Shown: in pieces, positions 25,205 through 37,184 of the stretch | Numbering within the stretch: the first letter of the stretch is position 1 | Layout: the number at the start of each line of letters is the position of its first letter | Assembly (NCBI GenBank): GCA_936450465.1 | Contig: OW388292.1 | Coordinates: 26,070,652 to 26,134,651, forward strand | DNA: 64,000 nt | Source of the DNA: Gibbula magus | Taxonomy: Eukaryota; Mollusca; Gastropoda; Trochida; Trochidae | Direction: 5' to 3' | Program-made: the position numbers and the translations under genes | Notes under the pieces: model-generated | Told to the model about the DNA's origin: nothing | Database searches by the model: none | What the model saw: only the letters and a program-made list of their open reading frames with translations

Positions 25205-25609
25205 TTACATTTTAACTGTACGTGAAGATATTACTTTTGAACAATACATGGCTAAACGTAATAAGACGTTTGCTGAATTTGAATTCAAGAGAGTTATGAA
25301 TTTATGTAAATTAGGGTTGTTGTAATAATAACATGGTAGGTATTTGATTCGTAAATCAGTATATGGTGGACATTCTAGTAATACATGGAACTCATTTTCT
25401 AGCTTATTTTGACAATATGGACACATGGCAATGGTGATATCTTTTTCTTTTGATCTTCTATATAATTGTATGTTAAAACCAGCAATGCCACATCGAAATT
25501 TTGTCAGTGCTCTGCGCAAATAAAAGGAAGGTAATACTCGTAAATACCTTTCTGGCATTATATCAAGTTTATAAATTGAATATGTGTTCAAATATTTGGA
25601 AGAAGTCAC
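25205..25609 (-). pseudogene. LINE ORF2 C-terminus with zinc-binding motif
   Basis: A 134-residue minus-strand frame contains RALTKFRCGIAGFNI, then MCPYCQNKLENEFHVLLECP, a CxxC...HxxxxC pattern typical of the zinc-binding domain that follows reverse transcriptase in non-LTR elements. The frame ends normally at 25205 just before the 3' tail. The preceding part (25606-25893) is in another frame. The methionine at 25609 is not a real start; the protein is continuous with the upstream domain in the ancestral element. Confidence 0.85.
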
Positions 25610-26397
25610 AGTTGTTGTCCACTCTTGATAATAAATGTCTTTACATCTTTGCTTGAATTGTTCAAGAACAATTCGTTATTGCCTACATCCTGATTAAACC
25701 AAGCATAAGACAAGCCATACTGGAACAGTAAATCTCGCACTGCTGAGGTCCAGTTTACATCTCCAGAATCATCTAGACGTTTTAGCATATGATAACATCT
25801 ATTTGAATTACCGGGAATCGGGTTGTCTGAGCAACAAAATCCAATACGATCTAACTCGTGTCTTATAGTTAACGTGCAGTGGATATCGTCCACATTCAGC
25901 TAAAGCTAAAACAGCTTTTGTGGGTGAGCGGCAACCAACTCGTAATACAAATTTGCAAAAGTTAGAGTGCACTTATTCTATATTATTACGGTACAATGTT
26001 CCCTAGACCTCTGCTCCGTACAAAAGGATAGGTTGGATTTTTCCATCAAATATTTTAAAAGCTATGTCTGGAATTATTGATTTATAGGTATAGACGAATT
26101 TCTTAATTTGAAACAGAGCCTTCTCGGCTTGTTTGGATAACATTTCACAAGTCTTGGAAAATATGTTTCGACATGATAAAGTTAAACCAAGATACTTTAG
26201 TAAGACACAGTTTCCAGTTTATCATTACCAATATACCATTTTTCATTTTGAGACACTTTACCCCCTTTTTTTAACACCACGACCTTAGTCTTATTAGTGT
26301 TTATAGAAAGTCCCCATTTCGTACAATACCCTTCCAGGATATCGATTTTCTTTTGTAGATAAATAACCCTGTCTCAAATAAGAGCAAATAAGAGAAT

Positions 26398-26848
26398 TCA
26401 GAGTGCATCGACGGCTTCGTCGATAAATGCACCACTATAATTGCTGTTCACGATATCCTTTATAAGTTCATCAATGTATAAAATGAATAGAATAGGAGAT
26501 AAAATGCAACCTTGACGGACGCCCGTCGTGGAATTAAATACCTCGGTCATAGTTTGTTTACTACACCGGACGGCATATTTCACATTTTTTTTACATATTA
26601 CGAAGTAGGGTATTTATTTTACCATGAACACCATTGTTTAAGAGAACTGACAAGAGTTTGTATCTGTCTATTGTGTCGAAAGCTTTCTTAAAATCGACAA
26701 ATATACAGTAGAACTTGCAGCGTTTCTTTCTGATACATTTATGTATTATAGAATATAGAGTGAATATTTGATCAGCTGTGCTATAATCTTCCCTAAATCC
26801 TGCCTGTGACTGTGACTGTGAATGTATTAACAATGATCTGAATACCAT
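26398..26848 (-). pseudogene. LINE reverse-transcriptase domain, catalytic core lost
   Basis: The upstream frame (26848-26591) has QAGFREDYSTADQIF and then FVDFKKAFDTIDR, which is motif A with its catalytic aspartate. A break at a poly-T run near 26590 is followed by the second frame (26583-26398) with TTGVRQGCILSPILFILYID, which is motif B. The next motif should carry the paired aspartates; instead the minus-strand reading gives ILLFA and then a stop-containing stretch up to LQKKIDIL. So the DD pair has been removed by a small deletion. Without it the polymerase cannot work. The order and spacing of motifs fit CR1/L2-like or related LINEs; the exact clade needs a tree. Confidence 0.9.
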
Positions 26849-26890
26849 ATAACAATTTTCAACACAAACAATGTGGGAGATTAAGGATTA

Positions 26891-29800
26891 TAAAAAGAAA
26901 AAACCCTAATCATTATTCAATATAATTTTACACTTATCTCATTTGGCGGGTAATAGTCTGCTATTATAATAACAAGATAACTCGTTTTTTTATGAAACTT
27001 ATAAGAGTTTTCATCATAGGTATTGTTTTTAAATATGCGATCATAAGGTGAAATATCTTATTACATTATATATGATATGCTAAGCCCAATGCCCGTGTAT
27101 AGATCTGAATATTGGGAATTTTTTTAATATTGAAAACAAATGTAATAAGTTATATTCATATGCATAGCAAATGATCCTTGGTGTTAAGCTAAGGACATGT
27201 AGCACGATAGTCAATGGAGAATTAAGCAGCTTTCCGTTATTAATTTATTCTTCGATTAGAGCTAGTAAATATTGGATAAGTATACTGAATATGCCAGCTT
27301 GCCTAAAATATAATGTATGATGAAATTGATATGAATGGACATTTTTGGTATAATCAAAATGAAAGCTGAAATATGTCTTGAAATAAAAGATCGACGTTAA
27401 GAAATTTCGTATTGCTTTATCTCGTTTTCGTTGCTCATCTCATTAACTTTTGGCAGGTATGCAGGTAATGCAAGAGAAAAGGAATATGTCAAGTTTGTAA
27501 TACGAACGCTGTAGAAAATGTGCTAGATTTCATCTTAAAGGATTAGATGTAAAGACACATGGTCAAAATCGGATTCATTAAAATGGGATGTCAATTTGAC
27601 AATTGCTCGATTTTAAATTTCTGAAATCGGTCCATAAATTTCTTATATACGGCTTTTTAAAACACCGCCTAATTTAGTCCCGGCGATCGGAATGAAAATC
27701 TGCGGGGGTGTGGCCCCTGAAGCGATGACGTCTGTGACGTCACTGGGGTAATCTCGTTATTTGCGATAGTCATAATTCACGTAATTTCGCACATTTTGAT
27801 TGTTAATTTCACTAACAAATCTTCAATCAAACAACCTAAATTTTCTATATATCGAATGTTTAGATATCCCACTAGGTAATTCTGCAGATGAACATTACAT
27901 AATTATTGCATAAACATGTGTTTTTGGCGATTTAACACACCTCATTAATTCATCTAGAGGCAGTGATAATCATCATTTTATGAGGCTCGACGGGGCGGGT
28001 CACAGACGACCCGTCGGCTGTGGTTAATCAGTCACGCCTCAATGATTCTTTCAAATCGTTTCGCGGCGGTAATCACGGTCTTGTTAAAATGGGTAAATTA
28101 AAATCGTCTTAATGACCAATTGCAAGTGTATATTGTCTCGATTTTATGCTCAATTGATTCCGATTTACAATGTACGTAGAGGTTATAATCTGCCATTCTT
28201 GAGAAAAATGCATTTAACGGGATCTTTAGGTACTGAAATGAATATCGTTTGAAACTCACGAAATCTATCGGTTTATACAGGTTATTACAAATACGTCATA
28301 AGATGAACACCAGGTTATTAGCTCAAATCTAAAAAAATTAACTTTGCTGCGGTTCCCACAAAGCATCTCCAGCGCACCAAAGGATTTCAATACAGGCCTG
28401 TCTGAAAAGAATGCCTCATTAAGTTAAGGTGAGACTTCTCAAATCCGTAAACGTGCATGTGACAAATTGACACGCAACGCTCAGCACTGTCGAACCCGTC
28501 GTAGCGTACACGTAGACGACGTCGTAGTGTTGCAGACTCTGGGTCGTGCCTGTAGACGCGATACTGAGAGACGCCCAATTAGCATATTGATCAGAGAGCA
28601 TAATCTGTGCGAAATGTCATAATCTCAGTCATATTACTCTGAGCCTGAGCACTTTATGTCAAAACTATCGGCCAGCTCCTCTGTGGTATTTAGCCGCATC
28701 CTTCGATTAGATTACCTCCATTGTGATGTGATTGTTAACGCACCGTAAAGCGATACACAACTCGCCTAATCTAATGTCCTAGGTCGTACTAATCACATAG
28801 AGGGACGACTCGTGTCACAAACAAGCTGCCTGCTGTCAGACCGCGACTCGCCGACAGATCTCTCAGTCTCACAAAGATACGTGTCTCTGTAACCTGATAG
28901 TTCTGTCCGATGATATCATTTTTCCTCGTCCAGGTTTAGCTAAAGAACTAAATGAACCACAGTATCTAATGTTTCTCTTTACCGACGACATATATACCCC
29001 CTATGGAACCAGTGCCGTACCTGAACAGATAAAGTTGCATTGCCAAAATATATTGAAATACTACACTGGCCTCCAAGAGAAACGGTACCGAATTGTCAAC
29101 AAAGTCATCAAGACATGCAGCCCAATTAAAACTAGATGTAATGTTATACGTTCGGTCAAAACTGACTTAGAGGTCGTATAGTTTTAAACAGATTTCAGGG
29201 TATGATACATTTAACTTTTATGTATGTTAAGAGGCACATTGCTTGCTGAAATTGTTAATATATAATTTAAAAGTCGTTTTTGGATCGAATGTTTGGCATA
29301 TACTGTACCAGGGTCAGCTTTAACTCTTGACGCATCATAGTTGTAGGCTGTACTATCTCTTTTAGTGAAGGATAATTCAATGCAACTAATTTGTAAAGGC
29401 TTGTTTTCTTCAGAACATAAAGTTTTAAAAACATTTTTAGTTCTTTTTGTTCTTTCTCCAGAAAAGATGTAATTGCATGTATGTTTCAGTCGATTTTTGC
29501 ATTTTTATTGCTAGTGTTTTTTTTTATTCCAGTATATATGAATATATAAATCAGGTATTCTCAAACGAATATCAACGAAGCTTACTACCTCGTCATGTCC
29601 GTAAAGGTCCCAAGTTGAGTGTGGCGACCAGTTACCTCGGGTGTACATATAGTGTGAGACTCAACTCACACAAACGTAAGACAAATATTCCTAGGAGTAC
29701 ATTAGTTTGTGGTTTCAATATCCTTCTTACACGAGGTCCTATGCTTGTATATCATCAGTCGTTATGGTTCATCTTGCATTTGACATTTAAACATGAAAGG

Positions 29801-31539
29801 CATAAGAAACCATTTAAACATTTTCACTGAACATGACATTTAGAACTATACGGTTTCTTGCCCAACAATCAATTCATGCTATGAGTCTTTGTTCGACCTG
29901 AAGTCTACGGTATAAAATGCCGTGGTCCCTATACTGTACAAGCTGACATTAGCTATCAAGTCTATCTAAACAAATGTATACATAGTACGCACTTTATCTT
30001 GTCACGATTATTTAAAACACATTTGGAATTCAACAATTAGCACAAAAACACTATGATAAATTGTTTTGAAAAACTGATGATACATTCTATTATAATTTGT
30101 TTTTCAGAAATTAGACAGGTTAAGCAATGATAGATTAATACCAACACTGATGAAACAATCAACAACATTTTTCTAAAAACCTGGGCAGGTCAACAGCTGT
30201 TTTCCTAATCAAATGAACAAGCATATGACGTATTACACGAAGACACGATTTCCTGGATAACATCTGCAAAGACTTCACAAGTATCACGTTTAAAAGAGGG
30301 ACAATGGACATATTTTTACAACTACTTTAGTTAACATAGAATGCATTTTATTCTTGCAAAAAAGGAATGTGTCTCCGCTTGCCGATACTGAGTCGCACTG
30401 TCCCCTTAACGTCGATATGTTATAATTGGTGATATGAAACTTTATTGTCTGACTCTCCAGGAAAAAAGTAATATAAAGAAAGCACCACGTCAAATCAGGT
30501 CACGTGACAATCTAACTAGAGTGTACATAATACCTTGACCTCGGGTGGAACAGCTTCTCAACCCAGAGTTTCAGAATCGAGTGTTAGAGTCAGACACACT
30601 GATACCGAGATACTGTAATATGTATTGACATTTTGTTTTTGTTTGCGTCAATTAAATTATAGATTTAAGATGTTCATGTCTTCAATTGTTTATTCAATGA
30701 TTATATAGGGGTCGCAGAGTTATCTTCCTTGTGCGCTAGTCAATACTCCTCACATATCTTTATAAGTTCCATAATGTGTGAACTATGTACAATAAGGGTG
30801 AGGTGGACTGTAAGACCCTTGTGAGTAGTTAATTTCCTGCAGCTGCGCCTCAGGGAATACTACATTTACAAGAGGGTTAAAGTCTCATACACCTTTTCAA
30901 AACACCTCTGTATCTTAAAACTATATCATGTCGTTTTCTCTTACTGAAACCTATCATATTTGATAACATTACACTTACTGCTTTTGCATAGGATGTAAAA
31001 AACAAACTAATAATTATGGCAAGATTCCTCCGATACCAGGCAAGGTTTAATTTGGTTTTAATTTAAATACATGTATATACTCTAACATATGCACTATCTT
31101 AAAAATAATTTCTAGATCATTCTCTCATTGTTATGAACTTAGCAATGCTTTAACGGCCATCCATTCGTTTGATTTCCAATTTTATGTTTTTCGCTCCGGG
31201 AGCGTTATGCGCATATCATGTTTCCACAACAATGAAATTCCCGTCATGTGATCGCGACATTCATCAGAAACCGGAGAAGATGTCTTTTTACACTGGACTC
31301 CAAGTCGTTGTTTCTATAACGCTACGAGCTGCATCACATTGGAAATTCTAATAGTCTCCAGAAAAGGATATTAAAACTCAAATATGTATTTTTTATGATA
31401 TAGTTTGATGACATTTCAAATGTTGTTGACCAATAATATTTCAAAAGACTTAAAGTATGAGTTTCACTTATGAACGTAAATATTTGGTCACGGAGATGTT
31501 AATATATTTCTTTAGGTTTTATTGTTGTACGTTGTAAAT
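26891..31539. other. Mostly single-copy DNA without recognised gene
   Basis: At 27655-28110 there is a denser block with TGACGTCT and TGACGTCA sites (27726-27741) and a small hairpin CGACGGG...CCCGTCG (27989-28016). 28300-28930 is GC-balanced and non-repetitive. The frames at 28969-29181 and 29447-29830 (70 and 127 codons) match no family I recognise. The rest is AT-rich. Confidence 0.45.
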
Positions 31540-31778
31540 TTCTGTGCATGCTTGACTATTATTAAACTACTATGCATGTAAATGGGACGTGTAGTTTCGG
31601 TTTCTGCACATGTATAATGATATCGCTAAATTTAAAACAAAAGCTACTTATTATAATGAGATTGGAGATTGATGATGGATATACCAGTTGTGTGATATTT
31701 ATAGAACTGAAAATAGTATATATGGTCGTTCGTCAAAACCAAATAAAATATTATGAAACATAATGAATGTCACTTTAA
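31540..31778 (+). mobile_element. MITE copy 3, right part only
   Basis: GCATGTAAATGGGACGTG and GTTTCGGTTTCTGCACATG match the middle of copy 1, and the end (TATTATGAAACATAATGA, then CACTTTAA) matches its right tip with TTAA at 31775-31778. I cannot find the left tip, so the copy is truncated or badly diverged. Confidence 0.65.
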
Positions 31779-32660
31779 TCATTATCATTATTAATTACCG
31801 ATTAATTTCAGCAAGAAGCTCCAACGTGGATATTTTTGGAAAATACAAAAACGTAATTTCCATGTTCGCAATTGTAAAATTATAAGTATTCATATATTTG
31901 TTTATATAAGGTATAGCATTCAATGTAATTTTTAAATGATTTTGATAAAAACAAATCTAAAAACTTGAAAGTCGACAGATTTCTATGAAGAACCACGATG
32001 CAGACCTTGTCGATTTTGTGTTTATTAAATTTTAAAACGTTAAAAGTCAGAGATATATTACCCGTATTTATTACCCCTACATAACATCAAGGTTGACGAC
32101 CTAGATCTTGACACATGCCCACAATTTATCACAGCCCATATTTATAATGCCCAGCTTGTATTTCTCTACGACCTCTCCTTCATAATGCTGACGTGTTCTA
32201 TACGATCTGCCTTTATGATAAATCGGGATAGTATTTATGTATTTCTCATTTAGATTTGACTTTATTAAAAATTCAGTGTCCGAGATACAGATTTATCACA
32301 AGCTTCAAGATATACCTAATTAGCAGACATTCTCTAGTATCTCAGACGTACAGTATTGATATAAGATATGTTTGTCTGTCTTTGTCTCTCTGTATATTTC
32401 CCTCTTCTATTGTTGTTTCAATCATGTGTTGACCTATCTGCTGTTTGTAATATTTGTAAATATGTGTCTTTGATGGAGGCAAAAGTGTCGTTCATATCTG
32501 TAAATGTTTTTGTTTTTTAAATGGTTCTCTCTGTCGTTCGTTTTTGCAAATGTGTACATAGTTTCTCTCAGAACATGTCTCATTTTCGCTCATCTCAGAA
32601 AATGTTACACACTGTTGTTTTTCTCTGTGAATATACATTTCTGTTGCTCAAATCTGTTAA
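31779..32660. other. AT-rich DNA without recognised feature
   Basis: No repeat or coding feature is visible except degenerate 33-bp-like phrases from about 32500 that lead into the minisatellite. Confidence 0.5.
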
Positions 32661-32664
32661 TGTA

Positions 32665-33530
32665 CGTGTCTCTGTGTTGTTCATATCTGTAAATGTACGT
32701 GTCTCTGTGTTGTTCATATCTGTAAATGTACGTGTATCTGTGTTGTTCATATCTGTAAATGTACGTGTATCTGTGTTGTTCATATCTGTAAATGTACGTG
32801 TCTCTGTGTTGTTCATATCTGTAAATGTACGTGTATCTGTGTTGTTCATATCTGTAAATGTACGTGTATCTGTGTTGTTCATATCTGTAAATGTACGTGT
32901 ATCTGTGTTGTTCATATCTGTAAATGTACGTGTATCTGTGTTGTTCATATCTGTAAATGTACGTGTCTCTGTGTTGTTCATATCTGTAAATGTACGTGTC
33001 TCTGTGTTGTTCATATCTGTAAATGTACGTGTCTCTGTGTTGTTCATATCTGTAAATGTACGTGTCTCTGTGTTGTTCATATCTGTAAATGTACGTGTAT
33101 CTGTGTTGTTCATATCTGTAAATGTACGTGTCTCTGTGTTGTTCATATCTGTAAATGTACGTGTCTCTGTGTTGTTCATATCTGTAAATGTACGTGTCTC
33201 TGTGTTGTTCATATCTGTAAATGTACGTGTCTCTGTGTTGTTCATATCTGTAAATGTACGTGTCTCTGTGTTGTTCATATCTGTAAATGTACGTGTCTCT
33301 GTGTTGTTCATATCTGTAAATGTACGTGTCTCTGTGTTGTTCATATCTGTAAATGTACGTGTATCTGTGTTGTTCATATCTGTAAATGTACGTGTCTCTG
33401 TGTTGTTCATATCTGTAAATGTACGTGTCTCTGTGTTGTTCATATCTGTAAATGTACGTGTATCTGTGTTGTTCATATCTGTAAATGTACGTGTCTCTGT
33501 GTTGTTCATATCTGTAAATGTACGTGTCTA
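32665..33530 (+). repeat. 33-bp minisatellite, 26 near-identical copies
   Basis: The unit is 33 bp, containing GTTCATATCTGTAAATGTAC followed by GTGTMTCTGTGTT. Apart from the first copy, the 26 units differ at one position only, C or A in GTGTCTCTG/GTGTATCTG. Since 33 is a multiple of three, both strands stay open: the plus frame repeats SVNVRVSVLFI and the minus frame repeats MNNTETRTFTD or MNNTDTRTFTD. The variable base is silent in the plus frame (GTC/GTA). The 338-codon plus frame (32521-33537) lacks any other protein feature, and I treat it as a by-product. Confidence 0.95.
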
Positions 33531-33539
33531 TCTGTAGCT

Positions 33540-34590
33540 CAAATCTATAGTTGTTGTTCTCTGTCCCTCAAAACTGTAGACGTGTCTCTCTGTCTCACAT
33601 ATCTATCGATGTGTCTCTCTGTCGATCAAGTATATAGATGTGTCTCTCTGTCGATCAAATCTGTAGATGTTCTCTCTGTCGCTCAAATGTATAGCTGTGT
33701 CTCTCTGTCTCTAAAATCTATAGATGTTTCTCCCTGTCGGTCAAATCTGTAGACGTGTCTCGCTGTCGCTCAAATCTATATATGTGTCTCTCTATCGTTC
33801 AAAGCTGTAGATGTGTCTCTCTGTCTCTCAAAGCTGTAGATGTGTCTCTCTGTCTCTCAAATCTGTAGATGTGTCTCTCCAGCTCAAATCTATAGATGTG
33901 TCTTTCTGTCTATAAAATCTTTAGATGTGTCTCTCTGTCTCTCAAATCTGTATATGTATCAATATATTTCTTTCTGTCGCTCAAATCTATATATACGTCT
34001 CTCTTTCACTCAAATCTATAGATGTGTCTCCCTGTCTCTAAAATCTATAGATGTTTCTCCCTGTCACTCAAATCTGTAGACGTGTCTCTCTGTCGCTCAA
34101 ATATGTATATGCGTCTCTCTGTCACTCAAATCTGTAGATGTGACTCTCTGTCGCTCAAATCTGTAAATGCGTCTCTGTCGTTCAAATCAATAGATGTCTC
34201 GCTATCGCCCATATCTATAGATCCGTCTCTCTGTCTCTCAAAACTATAGATGCGTCTCTCTGTCTCTCAAAGCTGTAGATGTGTCTCTCTGTCTCTCAAA
34301 TCTGTAGATGTGTCTCTCCAGCTCAAATCTATAGATGTGTCTCTCTGTCGCTCAAATCTGTAGATGTGTCTCTCTGTCGCTCAAATCTGTAAATGCGTCT
34401 CTGTCGTTCAAATCAATTATAGATGTCTCGCTATCGCCCATATCTATAGATACGTCTCTCTGTCTCTCAAAACTATAGATGTGTCTCTCTGTCACTCATC
34501 GGTGAATTTTGTAAATGCGTCTCACATAAATCAGTGAATGTTAATCTCAGTCACTCAAATCTGTAAATGTGTCTCACATACATCAATGAA
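33540..34590 (+). repeat. Degenerate 29-31-bp minisatellite related to the 33-bp array
   Basis: Units follow GTGTCTCTCTGTCGCTCAAA then TCTGTAGAT, with frequent substitutions and small indels. Variant strings recur in blocks: the CTCTCCAGCTCAAATCTATA variant appears at 33874 and again 439 bp downstream, and the TTCAAATCAAT...CTCGCTATCGCCC pair at 34180 and 34405. The unit keeps the TCTGTAAATG/TCTGTAGATG phrase of the 33-bp array, so the two probably share an origin. Confidence 0.85.
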
Positions 34591-34597
34591 TCAACAT

Positions 34598-34665
<68 letters not shown>

Positions 34666-34765
34666 GCATATACATACATACATACATACGAACATGCATG
34701 CATGCATGCATGCATGCATACATACATACATACATACATACATACATACATACATACATACATAC
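34598..34765 (+). repeat. (AT)n then (CATA)n microsatellite
   Basis: About 32 AT units, then CATACATA and CATG runs, then about 12 CATA units. This is a compound microsatellite at the edge of the minisatellite block. Confidence 0.95.
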
Positions 34766-37052
34766 ACATATTGCAAAAGGTTAGCGTTTTAAAAATGTAA
34801 GACAAACATAGGCAAACAAAATTAGAATCCAATTCCAAAAATTATCCTCAGAATTAATAACAATAGGTAATTTAAACCCGTACCAAATGAAATCAAATTA
34901 ATCATCTCTACATCTACAGCAAAATGTCGTCAAAATTAAACGATCAAAACATACAACCATCTTTACCACTTCGCATACCAACTCCTCCAATATGTTGGCC
35001 CTGATGTAATCCCTATATCACCCCAAGCAGAGACCCTTATAATAATAAGCTAAAAGTCATCACATCCCCAAATTGTCACCAAATGTCGCCCGTTCGCATA
35101 ACACCAACACCAAAGGCTTGCAGGCTCACGCTTCTCCCAAAACTTCCGGAAGCGAATAACACCCTTCAGTAGGAAAATAACTGCGAAGGATCCCGGACGC
35201 CTCGCGGTCTCCTATCCCCTAAATCCGGAGGCAAATGTCACTGTTGCACATAACACCACCCTCCAGTATCGCAGTTCCTCCTAATGGTGACATAGTCTAT
35301 GAATCCCTATCGATCCTGCTTCAATCTACCCCTTATTAACTCCCTGGTCCGCGTCTCGTCTCCCCCTCTGCCCCTCCCGACCCCTCGGGTTCCCCTCAAC
35401 CATCCATCAGCTCTCTGGGACAATCTGCAGATGGCCCCAAACCGCTTCCATTGATTTTTGTTCCGCTCGCTCCAGAAATCACTCGGGGCGGTTGGTCCGG
35501 GAGCGTAGACCGTCCCATTCGCAGCTCATGTTGGTTTAATGAATTCGATGAAAACTCCACTTTTATCATTATTAATCACTCAAATTCGGCTTCTTTGGAA
35601 AAACAATATGCTAGAGTTTTGGCCCCTTATTGTTAGCTTGCTGGGACATCAGCACTCGAGTCTCGTGCAATCAATCACACGCTGCAAGAATGTGTCTCTT
35701 TGTCCTGCCATCAGCAGAGGGCGTTTGTACTGTGATGCATGGAACGCATGTCCAATTGTTTCTTTGGACGATTAAACAAGCTGGAATATGCTTATGTTTT
35801 GTATATTTTGAATAATTTTCTGTAGCTATTGTCAAGTAATATTTTAACGTTTATTACTATAACTGTATCCTGAAACGTTTTGAAATCTAGGTTAATGCCG
35901 ATTTGCTTTACTGAAAAGGGTTAAAATATGTAGGTGTTCAAAATGTACCATTCTGTAAAAGATTTAATGTTCGAATGTAATTATATATTAATATAATGAT
36001 TCAAACATTTTATTTTCATGTTACGTATTAGCTTGTTAATTCGTTAGTGTTATAGCAAGTTTTGCTCTTTGTTTTGAATGAGACACAATTGCATTTAGAA
36101 TGGTAGTTTTGAATTCGGTTTTTGAATTGACATTGGAGGGCTAAGAGGAATCTGAACGTTTGTGGGTGAGGCAGGGGAGTTGGATAGGACGGGATGGTAG
36201 GGGGAGGGGGTGCATTGTTAGGAATATGTTCTAGAAATTCAACATTCCAATGAAGACATAACAAGGAAGCGATTGGAAAAAAACTTCTTCTGTCTCTTCA
36301 GACAGTCTATTAAGTCGTGCAACGATTTCATGTCAAATAACTTGTGTTCTGAAGAGGCAGGAATGCTTGTCGTCTTGTCTGGATTCTGTGGTCAATTGTT
36401 TCCAAAAAACGATTTGTTGAATGGATCGTTCCAGAATAGACTTTATCACTGTCCATGCCAATTCTACATTTTGTGTTGAAGAGCCGATCGATACTGTGTT
36501 TTGTGACAAGATACAATGTTGGAATATTTATTGAGAATGAAGATACCACTAAATTGGGATATTGAACCGCATGACAGTGTACGCATATTGCAACCTTGGT
36601 CCTTGGTCTATTCTGCAGTTGTTGCTTACATTTGTACACATACACTCTCTTTTCAATTTTCTAACAAAAAATGTTGTTATAATATTTTGAAACAGTAGTA
36701 AGGCAAATGCGACAGAATTTGTTTTGAATCTTTTCTAATGACGATGAACGTTTGCTCATTATGTTGCTAAGGCACTATGTCTACACTGAAACGTAGAACG
36801 TTGCTGGTACCTTCATACTCATTTCATCTCTATGTGTTATTAACCATCGTTATTGTGTTTCTTACGTATGACTTACATTAGTCTCTCACACGTCTTACAT
36901 GTGGTTCACGTTTGTATTTTATGTTAAAATAATATTATGATAACGACATAGTAACAATATACATTTTAGCGCCTAATATTCAGTGTAAGGCACTCACTGA
37001 CGATATATTATTACCCTGAAAGAACTGTATTTGGGTGCTGCTATATATATAG
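34766..37052. other. Single-copy DNA without recognised gene
   Basis: The part 35090-35770 is more GC-rich than its neighbours and free of repeats, with only chance-length frames. From 35770 the DNA is AT-rich, with frames of 60-105 codons that match nothing I recognise. Confidence 0.45.
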
Positions 37053-37184
37053 AATACTAAACGACGTCCCGTTTGATAAAATGTTTATGAAACGAGTGGA
37101 TGGTTTGGTATTTTAACGAGTTAAATACCGATGCCATTCACGAGTTTCACAAACATGTTATCAAACGGGACCGAGTGTAGTATT
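37053..37184. repeat. 62-bp inverted repeat with 8-base loop
   Basis: The left arm (37053-37114) and right arm (37123-37184) pair over 62 positions at roughly 80%, including GTCCCGTTTGATAA and ATGTTTRTGAAAC on both arms. The loop is 37115-37122. It may be a short foldback MITE or a hairpin RNA locus. No target duplication is evident at the edges. Confidence 0.85.

Larger units (their letters stand above)
25095..26890 (-). mobile_element. 5'-truncated, decayed LINE retrotransposon
   Basis: Read on the minus strand: reverse-transcriptase start at about 26850, motif A, motif B, a degraded core, a long connecting part, a zinc-binding C-terminus ending at 25205, then a short 3' region with CAAATAAAATCATC and a TCTGTCTGTC tail at about 25120. 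There is no endonuclease domain or first ORF; similarity stops near 26880. Several frame breaks and stops make it inactive. It is the longest coding relic in the window apart from the DIRS-like element. Confidence 0.9.

Noticed and set aside
27720..27745. TGACGTCT/TGACGTCA as a functional CRE promoter
   Set aside because: Two adjacent CRE-like sites are suggestive, but no downstream gene or start site is visible, so no promoter is called.
29447..29830. 127-codon frame as a gene
   Set aside because: Starts with a hydrophobic stretch, but no domain is recognised and no flanking splice or regulatory signals are convincing.
32521..33537. 338-codon frame of SVNVRVSVLFI repeats as a gene
   Set aside because: The 33-bp unit is a multiple of three and free of stops on both strands; the opposite strand is equally open, and no other gene signals are present. 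Kept only as a testable finding.
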